Assembly: GCA_020744425.1 (NCBI GenBank)
Contig: JAGMUV010000001.1
Span: 3,658,001 to 3,722,000 of the forward strand
Length of the DNA stretch: 64,000 nucleotides
Source: Dactylonectria macrodidyma
Taxonomy: Eukaryota; Ascomycota; Sordariomycetes; Hypocreales; Nectriaceae
Direction: 5' to 3'
The first letter of the stretch is position 1. The number at the start of each line of letters is the position of its first letter. This document shows positions 1 through 11,501 of this stretch, in pieces. Under the pieces are notes generated by a model. That model did not search any database and was not told the origin of the DNA. It saw only the letters and a list, made by a program, of their open reading frames with translations. The position numbers and the translations under genes were made by a program.

Positions 1-3000
1 AATATAAATAAACTACTTAATAAGGAAAAGCTTTACTATCCTTATATAATAGTAAGTTTAAGGTTAGTAATTAAAGTTAAAGGTCTATATAATACTAGAG
101 CGGATAGTTATGTCTTTATAAATAAGGATTTAGCCCTAAGGATGTATTAATAACTATAGAGCTACTGAATCCTAATCCTAAAGTAAGGACTTACTATTAA
201 AGGATATAAAAGCAGATAATAATAGATTACTTATATTATAGTAGTAATACTAGATATAGATAGTAGATAATAGCTAAATTATTTAATATTAGAACTTAGA
301 ATATATTAAGACCTAATTATTAAAAGGAAGTAATTTAAGAAGTATAATATAAAAGTTTTTACTAAATATTACTATTTATAATAGCCTAATAATAGGCCGA
401 AGGATTACTTTAGTAATAATATTATAATACTAATATCTTTATTAAAGGGCCCTTGCTATTTAAGGCTAGTAGACTAAACTAATATAGAATGATATAACTA
501 ATTAAGCGTAGAATAAAAGAAGGCTTGTAAAGATCGGATCCTTAGGAGAGGAGATTGCTTACTAAAGAAGCAATAGTTAGATAATATTAAAGAGAATATA
601 GCTAAGATAGATAGAGTATTAAAGGATATAGCGCCCTCTCTTCTAATAAAGGACTTTAATACTAAGCTAATAATAATCTAAGCTGACCTATTATAATAAC
701 TAATAATTATAAAGGCTATAGCAGTGGAAGGAGTGGAAGGAGTGGAAGGTTATTAGTGGAACTCGGCGATTGTGGGTCAAGGAATTGACCAATCAGAAAA
801 GGGATTGAAGATTCAGAAAGAGCAGGAAAAGACGATTAGAAAGGTATTCGGTTTGATGTGATTGGTTGAGAAATGCATGTATTGATGATGATTCTCCTTC
901 TGGACTGGCTAGAGAAAAGCCCCAGCTTTATAGAGAGATTGCTGTCCAGTCACATGTCCAATCTAACAGGGGATTTGGACAATTTGTCATAGTAAAACCG
1001 GGTAAGACGTGTCCCGAGTTTTAGGACTGTTGGACGTATGTCTGATGCTTGAACTCTAACCTTATTAAAGGTTCTTATTATAGATGTCCTTTGTAGTTAT
1101 AGTATAAGGAAGGTAGGCTTTCTGAGGCATAATATATACCATTATAAAGCTAAAAATCAGGAGATTTTGAATATGTTATTTATAGTCTTATCTGATAAGA
1201 GCTAAAGGAGATATTTCCTTATCAGTTATATATTTTATATATAAGGACTTTACAATAATTAATACTAAAGGAGTTATAATTAAAATTAGTATTATTAGTA
1301 TTAATAAGTAGTAGGAGAGGGTAGTTAAGTAAGAGGATATTAAATAAATTAGTAAAATCACCTTCTAAGAGATTAATAAGATTATTAAAGAATGACTAGA
1401 ATAGAAAAAAGTTAGAAAGAAGAACCTTTATAAAAATATATCTAAATTAAGAGAGAAAGTAGAGTTAAAGTTATTTTAATAATACTTATACTTAGAATAT
1501 GCCTTCTTTAAAGCTACGTCTAATATCTTATTATTTTACTAGCTAGGTATTAATATAAAGCTAGAATTAAAAGAGCTAATCCTTAATAATTAGAAGGTCT
1601 TACTAATATATAAATTAAGCTTTAAATAGTTAAAAGTAATAAAGAACTATATTAAGGAATATTTATAAAAAGGATTTATTATATTAGTAAGTAATATATT
1701 ATATATATTACTAATCCTATTTATAAAAAAGAAGAATAGTAGATAGTATTTCTATATAGACTATAGAAAGCTTAATAAGTTAATAATAAAGGAATATTAT
1801 ATACTACTCTTAATAGAATAAACCTAATTAAGGCTAATAAAGGTAAAAGTATTTATAAAACTTAATATATAATAGGCCTTTTATTAAATGCAGATATCTC
1901 CAGACTTTAAGGATCTTATAGCTTTTAAGACTTAATATAGTACTTATAAATATAAAGTAATACTATTTAGTCTAATTAATAGCTCTTTATACTTCTAAGC
2001 TTATATTAACTATATTTTAATAGATCTTCTAAATATTTATTATATAGTATATATTAATAATATTCTTATTTATTTAAAAAAATATTAAAGACTATAAAAT
2101 ATATATTAATATAATTTTAAAATAACTAGTTATAATAAGGTTATAAGTAAATATTAATAAATTAGAATTCTATATTATAAAGACAGAATTCTTAAGCTTT
2201 ATAATTATAATAAATAAGATCTAAATAGACTTAAAAAAGATAAAGGCTATTATAAATTAAAAAGAACTAATAAATATATAGAGAGTATAAGCCTTCTTTA
2301 GGTTTTATAACTTCTATTAAAAGTTCATTAAGTTTTATAGTTAGATAGTATAACTACTTATACTATTAATAAAGAAGGGGATCTTATAAAGGTAGACTAA
2401 AGAGAAGATAATTATAATAAAGGCTATAAAGTTAGTAATTTTATTAGCCTTATACTAGGCCTAGTATAACTCTTTTTATAATATGATTATTAAGACTGAT
2501 GTATTAAGAAGTATAATAATTATAATATTAACTTAAAAGAGTAAAGATAAAGACTAGCACTCTATAGCTTTCTTTTCTAAGATAATAAATAATATAGAAA
2601 TATATTACTTAATCTATAACTAGGAGATGCTTATAGTAGTATTAGCTTTAAAAGAATAGAATACTAAGCTCTTAAGGCTTTAATAATAATTCCTAGTTAT
2701 TATTAATTATTAAGCCCTTAAGTATTTCTTAATAAAATAATGCTTTAATAGTAAGTAAGCATAATAAGTAGATAACTTAGCGCCTTATAATTTTAAGATT
2801 ACTTACTATTTAGAGCGAGAGAATATTATAGCGAATGCTCTATTTTAAAAGTTATCTGAATTAGCTATATAAAAGGCATAATAAGAAGCTATATAAAACA
2901 GAGTACTACTAAGTTAGGACCTAGTGATTAGTTCTATTAACTATAAGATTATAAGCAGTCCCTATACTAAGCCCGATCCTAGAGAAGGACCAGAAGTAGT

Positions 3001-4560
3001 ATTAATTAGGGCTAAAGCTGTTAAGTCCTCAGTCAGCTTTAGAAAAGAGGCTATCTAAGTGCTAAAGGGATAGTAACTGCTTAATGCCATCTTTTAGGCT
3101 AATAAGGCCTCTCCTTAATCACAGCCTTACTAAAAGAATATAGAAAAGAAGGCTAATAGTTAGATAATAAATAAAGGAGTAGTTTGCTAAAACTAGTATA
3201 TTTTTATTCTAAATAATAGTATTCTTTAAACACTAGTTATTAAAGAGAACTAGTATAAGCTTAATATAGCCTACTTAGGATATAATAAAACTATTAGATT
3301 AATTACTAAAAGGTTTTAATAACTAGGCTTATTAGTTAATATTAATTAGTTCTAAGTAAATTATAAGCTATATAGAAGAGCTTATACTAATAAAGATAAG
3401 ACCTTCAGATTACTATACTTATTAAAAGTCCTATACTAAATATAGTAATATATTATAATAGACTTTTATTATATACTTAAAAATAAGAATGGATATAACT
3501 ATATATAAGTAATTATTAATTAGCTTAGTAAGATCGCTTTTTTTATACTTTACTATTAAATAGTAATAGTAAAGGATATTATATATATATACTATTATTA
3601 TATTTACTATATTTTTAAAGTATTAAAGATAGTAATATTAGATTAAAGACTATAGTTTATTACTGCTTTTATAAATAAGCTATATAAGCTTATTAGAGTA
3701 AAATAGAAACTAAGTATAGTAAAGCACTTTTAGATAGATAGGAATACTAAGATCTATAACTAGTACTTAAACTACTAATTATAACTATTTATTAACTATT
3801 ACTAAGATAATTAGAATGAATTATTACTATTAATAGACTATATATAGATAAATCTTTATTATAAGTTACTAAGTATAGAACTAGTAAGACTATTATTTAG
3901 CTACTTACTCTAATCCTAATTTAATTAGAATAAGAGAACTAACCTTAAAGGCTATAAAATAAAAGCTGAACGTTTATTAAAGGAGGATGCTTAGTAGTAT
4001 ACTAAGCGGATTACAGACTCTATTAAAGTTACTAAGCAGAATCTCTACTAAGTATAGGAATAGTAGATCTACTAAGCTAATAAGAAGTATTAAGAACTGG
4101 ATTTTATAATTAAGAATAAAGTCTAAGTTAATATATATAGACTTATAAATATAAGACTTAGCTAAGCATTAGACTAGAAGAAAAGAGGGCTATAGACTAT
4201 TATAAAATAAGTTAAGTATTTATATTACTTAGACTTACTCTTCTTATAGTATATAAACCTAATTCTATATATAAATTAATTATAATATTATTTTAATAAT
4301 CCTATATTAAAGTAAGATAAGGACTTATTATTACTTAAAGTTATTAATAGTATTAAAGAATATAAAATTTATAAAGTTAAAAAGTTATAGTATAATAAGT
4401 GTAATAAATAGCTCTAGTATAGAGTAGACTAAGTTAAATATAATTCTAATAATAAATAGTACTTTATTAAAAACTTTAAAAATATACTAATATAATTAAA
4501 GGAATTCTATAAAGAATATTTAAAAGCACTTAGGCTATTAAAGTAATTATAGGCCTAGGT
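1..4560 (+). mobile_element. RIP-degraded Ty3/gypsy (chromovirus-like) retrotransposon, left end outside window
   Basis: Decayed pol domains read in order on the plus strand through dense TAA/TAG stops. Aspartic-protease-like ADS segment lies near 105-150; reverse transcriptase near 1620-2110 (FYIDYRKL-like at about 1747, INNILIY in place of YxDDILIF near 2045-2075); RNase H near 2480-2700 (IKTD, HSIAFFSK); integrase zinc region and core near 3230-3950; the integrase tail (LDL preceding a chromodomain-like ...FKN...LKEFYKEY) near 4100-4540. The composition is almost pure A/T with TpA excess, as expected after RIP. No open reading frame survives. A less mutated island (about 720-1130) interrupts the protease-to-RT interval. 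LTRs were not located; the 5' end is cut by the window. Confidence 0.75.
720..1130. other. GC-normal island inside the decayed gypsy, with a 9-bp tandem repeat
   Basis: Sequence composition changes abruptly from RIP-like A/T to ordinary base use and back. It opens with three tandem AGTGGAAGG units (723-749). No reading frame of note was seen. It may be a solo LTR or another short insertion that arrived after RIP, but I could not define TG...CA ends or a target duplication. Confidence 0.4.
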
Positions 4561-5535
4561 TAATATAATTATTATAAATATAGATATATTAGAGCACTTT
4601 AATAATAATTAACTAATTAAACTAAACTAAGGGCCTAAAAAAGCATAATAGAAATAAAGAGTCTTTATTATTTAGTAATTATAAGAATTTAATAACTTAT
4701 GCTTATATAGCTATTTTAAGCGCCTTAAAGAAGGGAGTAATATAATAAGAGTGTTTAAAGTGCTGGACTTAGAGTAGGGCCGATATATAACTAGGATGCA
4801 TAGGGCATACTATAAGGACTATTAATGCATTTATATATCTACGCGCCTGCCTGCTTTCTCTTTTCTCTTTATTATAGTATTCTTATAATATAGTGGTATT
4901 ACCTCTTAAGTTAATCTCATCTAGCCTGTAATAGGTTTAACTTACTTTAGAAAGCAGAAGACGCAGTTATTTATATAGAAGAAGAAGATAATATCCTTAT
5001 AAAGCTAGTAATAGTCCTTATCTAGTACTTAGTCAAAGCCTACTAGTAGTAAACCCTTTTTAAAGTGCTTTTACTACAAAAGAGGCAATTGTCTAAGACT
5101 ATAGAGGGCTTTTTATAGCTTTAAGATCATTCCTAGCTTCTAATATCCTCTAAGCATTTTTATATAAATCTCTTTATTAAGCTTTATATATATAAAGGTA
5201 TTAATTATATTATATTATAATATATTATAGTTAAAATAGTTAGTTAGGACTATAAGGGCTTTAAATAATATGCTTATTAGAGTTATTATATAAGTCTCTT
5301 AGCTATTAATTACTTATTAATTACTATATATTATAAAGTATACTTTAATCTTTAAGAATCTCCTATATTTATTAAGCTTATAAATATAGATTTAATAATA
5401 GCTAAGTATTTAATAATCTTTTATTATAAACTTAGTAACTTCAATCTATAATTATAACTCTATATAATTTTATAAATATACTTTTTTAACTATAAGTATT
5501 ATATCTTAATATAAATAACTTAATCTCTTTATATA
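4561..5535. other. AT-rich RIP-like sequence, no gene
   Basis: Highly A/T-biased DNA between the gypsy remnant and a solo LTR. A few moderately GC patches occur (4840-4860, 4940-4965, 5040-5110), including a plus-strand stretch with clustered Cys/Tyr codons near 5061-5092, but no open frame is preserved. Probably the 3' part of the same or another RIPped element. Confidence 0.5.
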
Positions 5536-5799
5536 TGTTAGAAGTCACTAAGCAGTAGAAGTATAAGCTTATAGCTTATATAAGAATATTCTTATAAAGA
5601 ATAATAAAGTAAGAGGTATATGAAGATAAGAGTGTCTTATTAGAAGATAGTTTATTATAGTGTATAGTAATAGTGTATGATTCTGTGTTTTAGTATATTT
5701 AAATAGAATTTTATATAGAATTTTTAAGCTTATAATAAAGCTTAAAACTTAGCTTATTAAAGGAGATATATATATTTATATATTTATTTGGGTTTAACA
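5536..5799 (+). repeat. Solo LTR of family 'D' (TG...CA, 264 bp)
   Basis: Starts TGTTAGAAGTCACTAAGCAG and ends GGGTTTAACA. It matches, end to end, the two outer arms of the interrupted copy at 18154-18302 and 30667-31221, and so acts as the 'empty' version showing where later insertions entered that copy. Flanks (ATATA left, AATAT right) do not form a clean target duplication in this AT-rich DNA. Confidence 0.65.
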
Positions 5800-5942
5800 A
5801 ATATATAATAGTTATATTTACTAATTAATTTATATAAAGTATAAAATAGCTTAAAAAAGGGTTTTTAAGAGATAAATTAGAATTTATATTAATAAAGTAA
5901 ATAAATTATACTTATTGAATAATAATTATAGTATTATATTAA

Positions 5943-7036
5943 CGCTGTTAAAACCGCTGTTCGGACTTTTGTTTCTGCGCTGCCGCGTTCCTCGTTGCCG
6001 CGTTTCTATACAGTCACGTGTTTGCATTGCTTGAGTTATTATAAAACGAAGGACTCGATTGATTGGTCGACCTAGTTATAGATAGACTCTTATCCCTCTT
6101 CCCTTATCAGTCCTTTTGCGTGTTAATAATGGCTACGTTACTTATAACTTGCATTATCCACCCCTTATTAATATTAGCTAGCGATTCTAAGAATGCTATT
6201 TCTTCTAGAGATATTTTAATTGCTAGCTTTACTATTAGTTATCTTAAGAAGTATTATTCATTTTTAATCTAATTCTTAAATCATTAGTTACCTCTAAAGA
6301 GGCGCAGTCTTAAGAATACCTCAGTCTTAAAGATTACTAAAGCGACTTACTTACTATTAAAAAGTCACTAAGTCTTAATAGTTCTAGTTTCCTTAAGACT
6401 ATAATCTACTACTATAGCCTTTAGCTTATTAAGGGTTTCTATATTCTTACTAAGCTTAGTATTTAGGTTATATATAGAAAGAGCATAATAGCTACTAAAA
6501 CCTGAGTTACTAAGAGCGTAGAGTGTGTTATACTAGACGTTCATTATAGTATTCGTTATAAGTCAGTTAGATCGCGAAGAGTTTGAAAATAATGCTGATC
6601 TTTAATAAGTTGGTCTCTGATGAGTTGAATTGCGATCTAGAATTGTAAAGAGGTAATTGAATTGTGACGTGAGTATGAGTTGGAATTGCGACGAGCTTGG
6701 AATGCGATGAAGTGACCCTCACGGGGCCTTTATCGCATGACGATTTTGCCTTCCGACATCTAGCTTTTCTGTCTAGCTTTTCTGTCTAGCTTTTCTATCT
6801 AGCTTTTCTGTCTAGCTTTTCTATCTAGCTTTTCTAGTGACGCATTTCAAAGGGTTAAATAGGACAGCAAGGCTTACACCCTGATGCAGTAGAAACTCTA
6901 GTCATTCTGAGTTGCTGTTGCCTTGGGCTTGGGTTTTGGGCCCTCATACTGTTATTCACTATTGGTTGTATTTTTTTTTTAACTGTTTAACCTCTGGCCC
7001 CTCTCTGAGTGTGCACTGCCAAGGACTATAACCTCA
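5943..7036. mobile_element. 1.1-kb dispersed repeat, copy 1, with 15-bp target duplication
   Basis: Begins CGCTGTTAAAACCGCTGTTC, ends about ...GGACTATAACCTCA. The 15-bp direct repeat ATAGTATTATATTAA flanks it at 5928-5942 and 7037-7051. A second copy lies at 16084-17236 and a truncated third at 43617-44197. No terminal inverted repeats and no LTRs. A minus-strand frame with conservative changes between copies (ISLEEIAF.ESLA.IN.GW...NVAIIN) suggests a decayed coding region, and differences from copy 2 are mainly G-to-A/C-to-T. I do not recognise the family; the long, variable TSD would fit a target-primed (LINE/SINE-like) element, but there is no poly-A end. Confidence 0.6.
6759..6836. repeat. 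13-bp minisatellite (6 units) inside the 1.1-kb element
   Basis: Six tandem copies of TCTAGCTTTTCT(G/A). Copy 2 of the element has three units (about 16988-17024) and copy 3 about one to two (about 44177-44193), so the array length varies between copies. Confidence 0.85.
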
Positions 7037-7051
7037 ATAGTATTATATTAA

Positions 7052-7470
7052 ATAATAATTAATATATAATAATATATAATAATTAGAATAAATTAAAGTA
7101 ACTAAGTTATATTAATAACTAAAGAGCTAGTATCTTAATAATAGCTAGTTTCTTAAATGTAATTACTTTAGTTATAAAAGTAATTATAATAACTATAGAA
7201 GTAATTATAATAATTAAAGAAGTGATTATAGTAATCGCTCTTTAGTATTAGTATAATTGCTTATAATTAGTAAAAAACTTATAAGAGCTATATAATGTTA
7301 AGCGTATTTATTACATAAGTTATAACATTTAACTAAAACTAGATATTTAACTAAAACTAGCATATTTAATTAAAATAGGGATATTTAACTAAAATAGGGA
7401 TATTTAATTAAAACTAGAGCCTTTAACTCTTAAGCTTAATTATCAGACCCCCAGACTTAAAAACCGCAGC
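7052..7470. other. AT-rich stretch with a ~18-bp tandem repeat
   Basis: RIP-like DNA at the edge of the block. About five degenerate units of ATATTTAACTAAAACTAG occupy 7327-7416. GC content becomes normal after about 7440. No gene seen. Confidence 0.6.
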
Positions 7471-7576
7471 ATAAGCCCAGCTAGCTAGAACCACTAGCGC
7501 AGCCGTGGCTCATCGCTGCCTTTACTCTAGTTAAGCAACTAGGACAAAGTCTGGCATATAACGAATTCCCGCCGAC

Positions 7577-7948
7577 ATGTATTCACTACCCGATCGAATA
7601 GAAGTTACGTTTGAACAAAGGAGGAAGACTAACGAAGCTTATGTACAATCCAGAACTCGAGCAAGATCTTGTGCTGGCGCCCGGTGCGGTCTGGAACAGG
7701 TCTTTGAAGCAAAGGTTGACGGCCGCCTCTAGAAGAAAACACCAGCGACTAATTGCTACGAGCCCGAGGAGACTAACGTCGTCGTATCTGTCTCGGACCG
7801 AGCTGAACAGAATTTATCGAAATCTTACCCCGAATTCAATATAAACTGGGAGGAAGTAGAGAAGCAGCTGCGAGCTTGGAGCCCTTTGTTCCGCGGAGGG
7901 AGGAAACTACAGATTGAAGTACCATTCATCTGCAAGGCCACGATCTAG
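7577..7948 (+). pseudogene. Unrecognised small protein gene with one in-frame TAG
   Basis: A frame of 124 codons starts ATG (MYSLPDRIEVTFEQRRKTNE...) and stops with TAG at 7946-7948, but is interrupted by one internal TAG after ...KVDGRL. Composition is normal rather than RIP-like. The last third (NINWEEVEKQLRAWSPLFRG followed by GRKLQIEVPF) resembles short conserved segments (WxxVExxLxxWxxLFRxGKKL) that I recall from uncharacterised fungal proteins; I cannot name a domain. It borders the AT-rich block, so it may be the fragment of a longer gene truncated by repeats. Function unknown. Confidence 0.4.
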
Positions 7949-9350
7949 TCGGCCGCCATGAAAACCCGATCAAGTTTTACATTTCAGTACATTTGGTACC
8001 TTATTGTCAGGAAGTCGTAGCACACTTAGTGGATGATTGGTTGTAACTTACTAAAAACCAATGGCAGCTTCTCGGTATCGGTATCGGTATCGGCATCGGT
8101 ATCGGTATTAACATTAGTATCGATTGGGCTATTCTTGCCTTGCCGCGAGTAATTCCCCAGATTTAGTCTTCTCGTAATGTCAGAGTTACACCTTGCATAT
8201 GCCGGTGTGGCGAATGCACCCAACCTTTCCTGCGAGCCAGGTGGGTCGGCCGGCAGGGGGAGACCAAACTAGAACGTCTGGGCTTTGGAGATAGTGTAAG
8301 AGTCCTCCTATTGTCTCTGATTGCGGTGATGTTTCAACCCGGCGGCACCGACATGGGTGGGAATGGAGGAGAGAAGTAATACTCCGCATGAAGAACCTAG
8401 CTGTTTAGAAGTCCTAAGCTTATCTACTGCAATAGTGGTCGAGCTGTGTGCTGCTGCTACTAGCTCTACTAGAGCTAGTTGTCACGTGCCTCCAGACCAG
8501 CTTGAGTCCAGCGAGTCACTGGAGGAGGCATTTATAGCGGTCCTGAGGGTCCTGAGAGAGAGAGCCAGAGATTAATCTTCCTCCTTCATGACCCCTGCCT
8601 GTGAATCTACGGCTAGTGACCTGCGTCCCTCACTCTTCTCATTAGGCATCTCACACGACCCAAGGTATTACGATGCACATCATAGATCTCTGCGGCGCTC
8701 CGGATACTTAATTTTGGGTCATTTCGAAGGGCTTGAAGAGCAAGAAGGATATTTGCCTCTTTATTTAATCGAGACATCTTTGGTAGTTGAGAATCAATTG
8801 ATCAATTGAAAAGATGAGAGGAGTACATGCTCAGCCACAAAATGGGTTGCAAGTTACTCCAGCGTGGCAGCTTGATAATCCCTCCCTATTTTAAAAGACT
8901 TTATATCTTAATACTGTTACTTACTCTTTTATCACTAAAATAAAAAAGAATGAAATTAGAAATAGCTTTTAAAGTAGCAGTATAATTTAGTATGCTAATA
9001 CTATGCCTTACGTTCTTACTAGTGATAGAACGGATTACCTCACATGCGATAGACTGAATAAAGAAGACATCGAGAGGTTGCCAAGGCCCATCGCCAAGCG
9101 TTGGTATCACAGCTCATCAGGGACAAGACCCTACGAGTAGAGAAGATCACAGTGAGGTCTTCCACAGGGGCTTCCAGCGGTGATACTTATAGCGCAAGAA
9201 CCAGCGCCGATTGCGGGTCGACGTGACTCTGAAGTGGCCTCATCGGTCGCTCGATCCAATGGCGTCTTGTCTTAAATCTATAGGGTCCCTTCTCGAAGTC
9301 TAGCATCCCTTCTATATACGACCAATTATGTCCTCTCGAAGCCAGCGCGG
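7949..9350. other. Intergenic, no supported gene; contains a hexamer repeat
   Basis: GC-normal DNA. Short open frames at 8357-8575 and 8588-8809 lack recognisable domains, splice partners or codon signature and are not called. A small AT-rich pocket lies at about 8885-9000. The 3' flank of the minus-strand esterase is at 9187-9350. Confidence 0.5.
8073..8109. repeat. (CGGTAT)n microsatellite
   Basis: About six consecutive CGGTAT units with one CGGCAT variant. Confidence 0.9.
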
Positions 9351-10276
9351 TTAAGCCGTCACAATAAACTTGACCCAGGCCGCGGCAGCCTCGTCCCATA
9401 TGGAAGCGTACTGTAAATGGGCGGCGATATTGTCGCCACTTGCACAAACTGGGTCGCCAGCGTTGCAGTAATCATGATACCTACTTGCATAATTCTCAAG
9501 CGTGGTGACCTGATAATTGGCGCGGGGGTATTTCTGAAAGCCAAATTGGTCAACAAATGTATTTCTTCTAACCCTCGGAAGAAGAATTAGGGGTTAAGGG
9601 ACGGGTACTAACGCCTGTCACGCTGTAGGTGCCGTTGCCGACATTGTAGATCTGATCGGGCGTGTGGCGGGGATCGCCGTACATAACAAGCCCCGTCACT
9701 GGAAAAGCAGTCAGCATCTGCTATGTGGTGTCTCCCACAATTTCTGGTCTCAGGGAGTTCTCACCTCGAGACCCAATGGTCTCCGGGTCGATGGTGGGGA
9801 GGGTGTAATTGCCGAGAATATTGCCGCCGTCGCCGCCACCAGCGAGCATATCACCAATGACCATGGCTCCCTAAAGCCTCCGTTAATTGATGAATTCGGA
9901 GTTCTTGGAAGGATGCTCGGCAACCAGCCACAACTGGAGATCAAGCATAGGTTAGGATCCGTACTTGAGAATAACCTATGAGAACAATCTTGGCGTCGGG
10001 GCATGCATTGGCGTAGGCGGTCAGTTGAATTGTGGCATTGCTTATGCCCTCATGATAGCTATCGGTACTAGTCTCGTCGGTGGCCGGGTAGATAACGTCC
10101 TCGTACGTAGTGCCGGGTACAGCAGACACAATCAACTCGGCCATGGAGCGCAGTGTGCCTGGATAGCCCTCCGTCGTGCCGCGAGCCAGAATCAGATGGG
10201 TTGAGGCGCACGCCGTGGTTTGCGCATTTGCCGTGGCAAGGAGCAACGTGGCAGCCGCAACGGCGTGGGACAACAT
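9351..10276 (-). CDS. Secreted CE5 esterase (acetylxylan esterase / cutinase family), 4 exons
   Basis: Spliced on the minus strand: exons 10276-9965, 9870-9765, 9698-9613, 9533-9351; introns of 94, 66 and 79 nt, all GT-AG, giving 228 residues. The start is the Met of MLSHAVAAATLLLATANA, a clear signal peptide, in preference to an in-frame Met 30 codons upstream. The mature part has ILARGTTE near the N-terminus, the nucleophile in GYSQ (Ser103) split from GAMVIGD by intron 1, the CX6C loop with catalytic Asp195 (CNAGDPVC) and His207 in NIAAH. These are the hallmarks of carbohydrate esterase family 5, which acts outside the cell on acetylated xylan or cutin esters. All triad residues and cysteines look intact. 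It is divergent from the carboxylesterase at 11502. Substrate (xylan versus cutin) cannot be decided by eye, although length and motif favour acetylxylan esterase. Confidence 0.9.
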
Positions 10277-10365
10277 GGTGGAAAGAACAAGATTGAGTGA
10301 AGTCACGAGATCTGGAGAAGGCAATGATGGATTGGATGATGCTACTAGTAGACTGGGCGCTGGCA

Positions 10366-10371
10366 TTTATA
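10366..10371 (-). promoter_or_regulatory. Candidate TATA box of the CE5 esterase gene
   Basis: TATAAA on the minus strand, 90 bp upstream of the chosen ATG. It supports the downstream (signal-peptide) start, since the alternative upstream Met at 10366 would overlap this box. Confidence 0.5.
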
Positions 10372-11501
10372 TCGGAGCAAAAATGTAGATATTTTTCATC
10401 TCATTTCGTCGACTCGTCATTCCTTAGGCTGAGACCATGTCGTTTCTTGAGCCGCGTAAGACTCCGGCTCGAATTGATCCGGAGAAGTTTATAAAATCGG
10501 GTTCTTGGTCCTTTTCACCGTCCAATGGTGGTCGGAGCTACGGAACCAGGCCGGTGCTTGACCCACAAGGTTTCAGCCGGGGGGGGGGGGGGGGGGTTAT
10601 GCCTGGTCTTTGCCTGCATTTGTCGCGGGACTGAGGACATGTGACGCCCCAGGGAGAAACCATCGGGGTTAGGTGTTGGCGCGGTGTTTTGTTCATCCGC
10701 CCGGACATTTTTCTTGATGGAGCGTCCGATACCAAGTCGGTAATACGGAGGTGACGATGTCTTTGTAGCCAGGGAGAGTCGAGTCGGGCCTTTAGGCTCT
10801 ACTATAGGGTCTACTACGTAGGTCAAGGGAACAAGATGGCCCACTCCATGGGTTCGCCTGGCCACTGTCTAGTGTTTTGTCCTACCACACCCGTCTGCAC
10901 TGCGATCGATTGGTCTATTCCCGCATGGATTTGAACCCCATAGGCCCGGCTGCGATTGGCGTGCCAGGGGCTGCCAGGTTTCTTTGTCGCCGGCAAGCGA
11001 CGCCGGACGTGGTTCCGACTCGTTAACACCGCCCGCTCGGAGCCGAGTTCTGCACCTCATGGTGAGCGGGATCAAGTTGTGGAGGACCTCACCATGAGCC
11101 ATCCGTGCTGGTATGGGGAGTTTCCCCAGGAAACCGGGTACAGAATCCCGAAAGGTCAGGTCAGATTCTTATTCTGTCCAATGGGATTCGTCCATCCAGC
11201 GTCAACTTGCCCAGCGGTGGGTTAACAAGGCTCGAGAGGGGTCGTTGAATTGGACCGAAATCATGCCGGCAGAAAGCATACGGCTCTCCTGCTTAGAGCA
11301 GAGGCAACAAGGTTCGCGTGTCGAGGGCACAAGAGCTTCATTGGGGAAAGACGGGGTAGCATACTCGAGGAGGATAGATATCGGGATACATTCAGCGGCA
11401 GGTTTCCTTTCCTCGTTGGCAACCAAGGGGCTCTCAGACAAGTAAGCCATCGTCACGCCAGGCCCTAACACAGAGTCACAGTACCACGCCGGGACACAGC
11501 C
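10372..11501. other. Divergent intergenic region between two esterase genes; G18 run
   Basis: About 1.1 kb shared by the two divergent starts. Holds an uninterrupted run of 18 G (10579-10596). Several short open frames here are shadow-like, overlapping on both strands and without domains. It presumably contains both promoters. Confidence 0.5.

Noticed and set aside
4940..5110. Cys-containing plus-strand stretch after gypsy-C as a third antisense-type zinc ORF
   Set aside because: It is on the sense strand, and the cysteine spacing does not match CX2CX6CX8CX2CX6C even allowing Cys-to-Tyr changes.
5531..5804. Target duplication of the solo LTR at 5536-5799
   Set aside because: ATATA versus AATAT in AT-rich DNA is not convincing.
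8357..8809. Two 72-73 codon open frames
   Set aside because: No domain, no splice partner, both strands open; not enough to call a gene.
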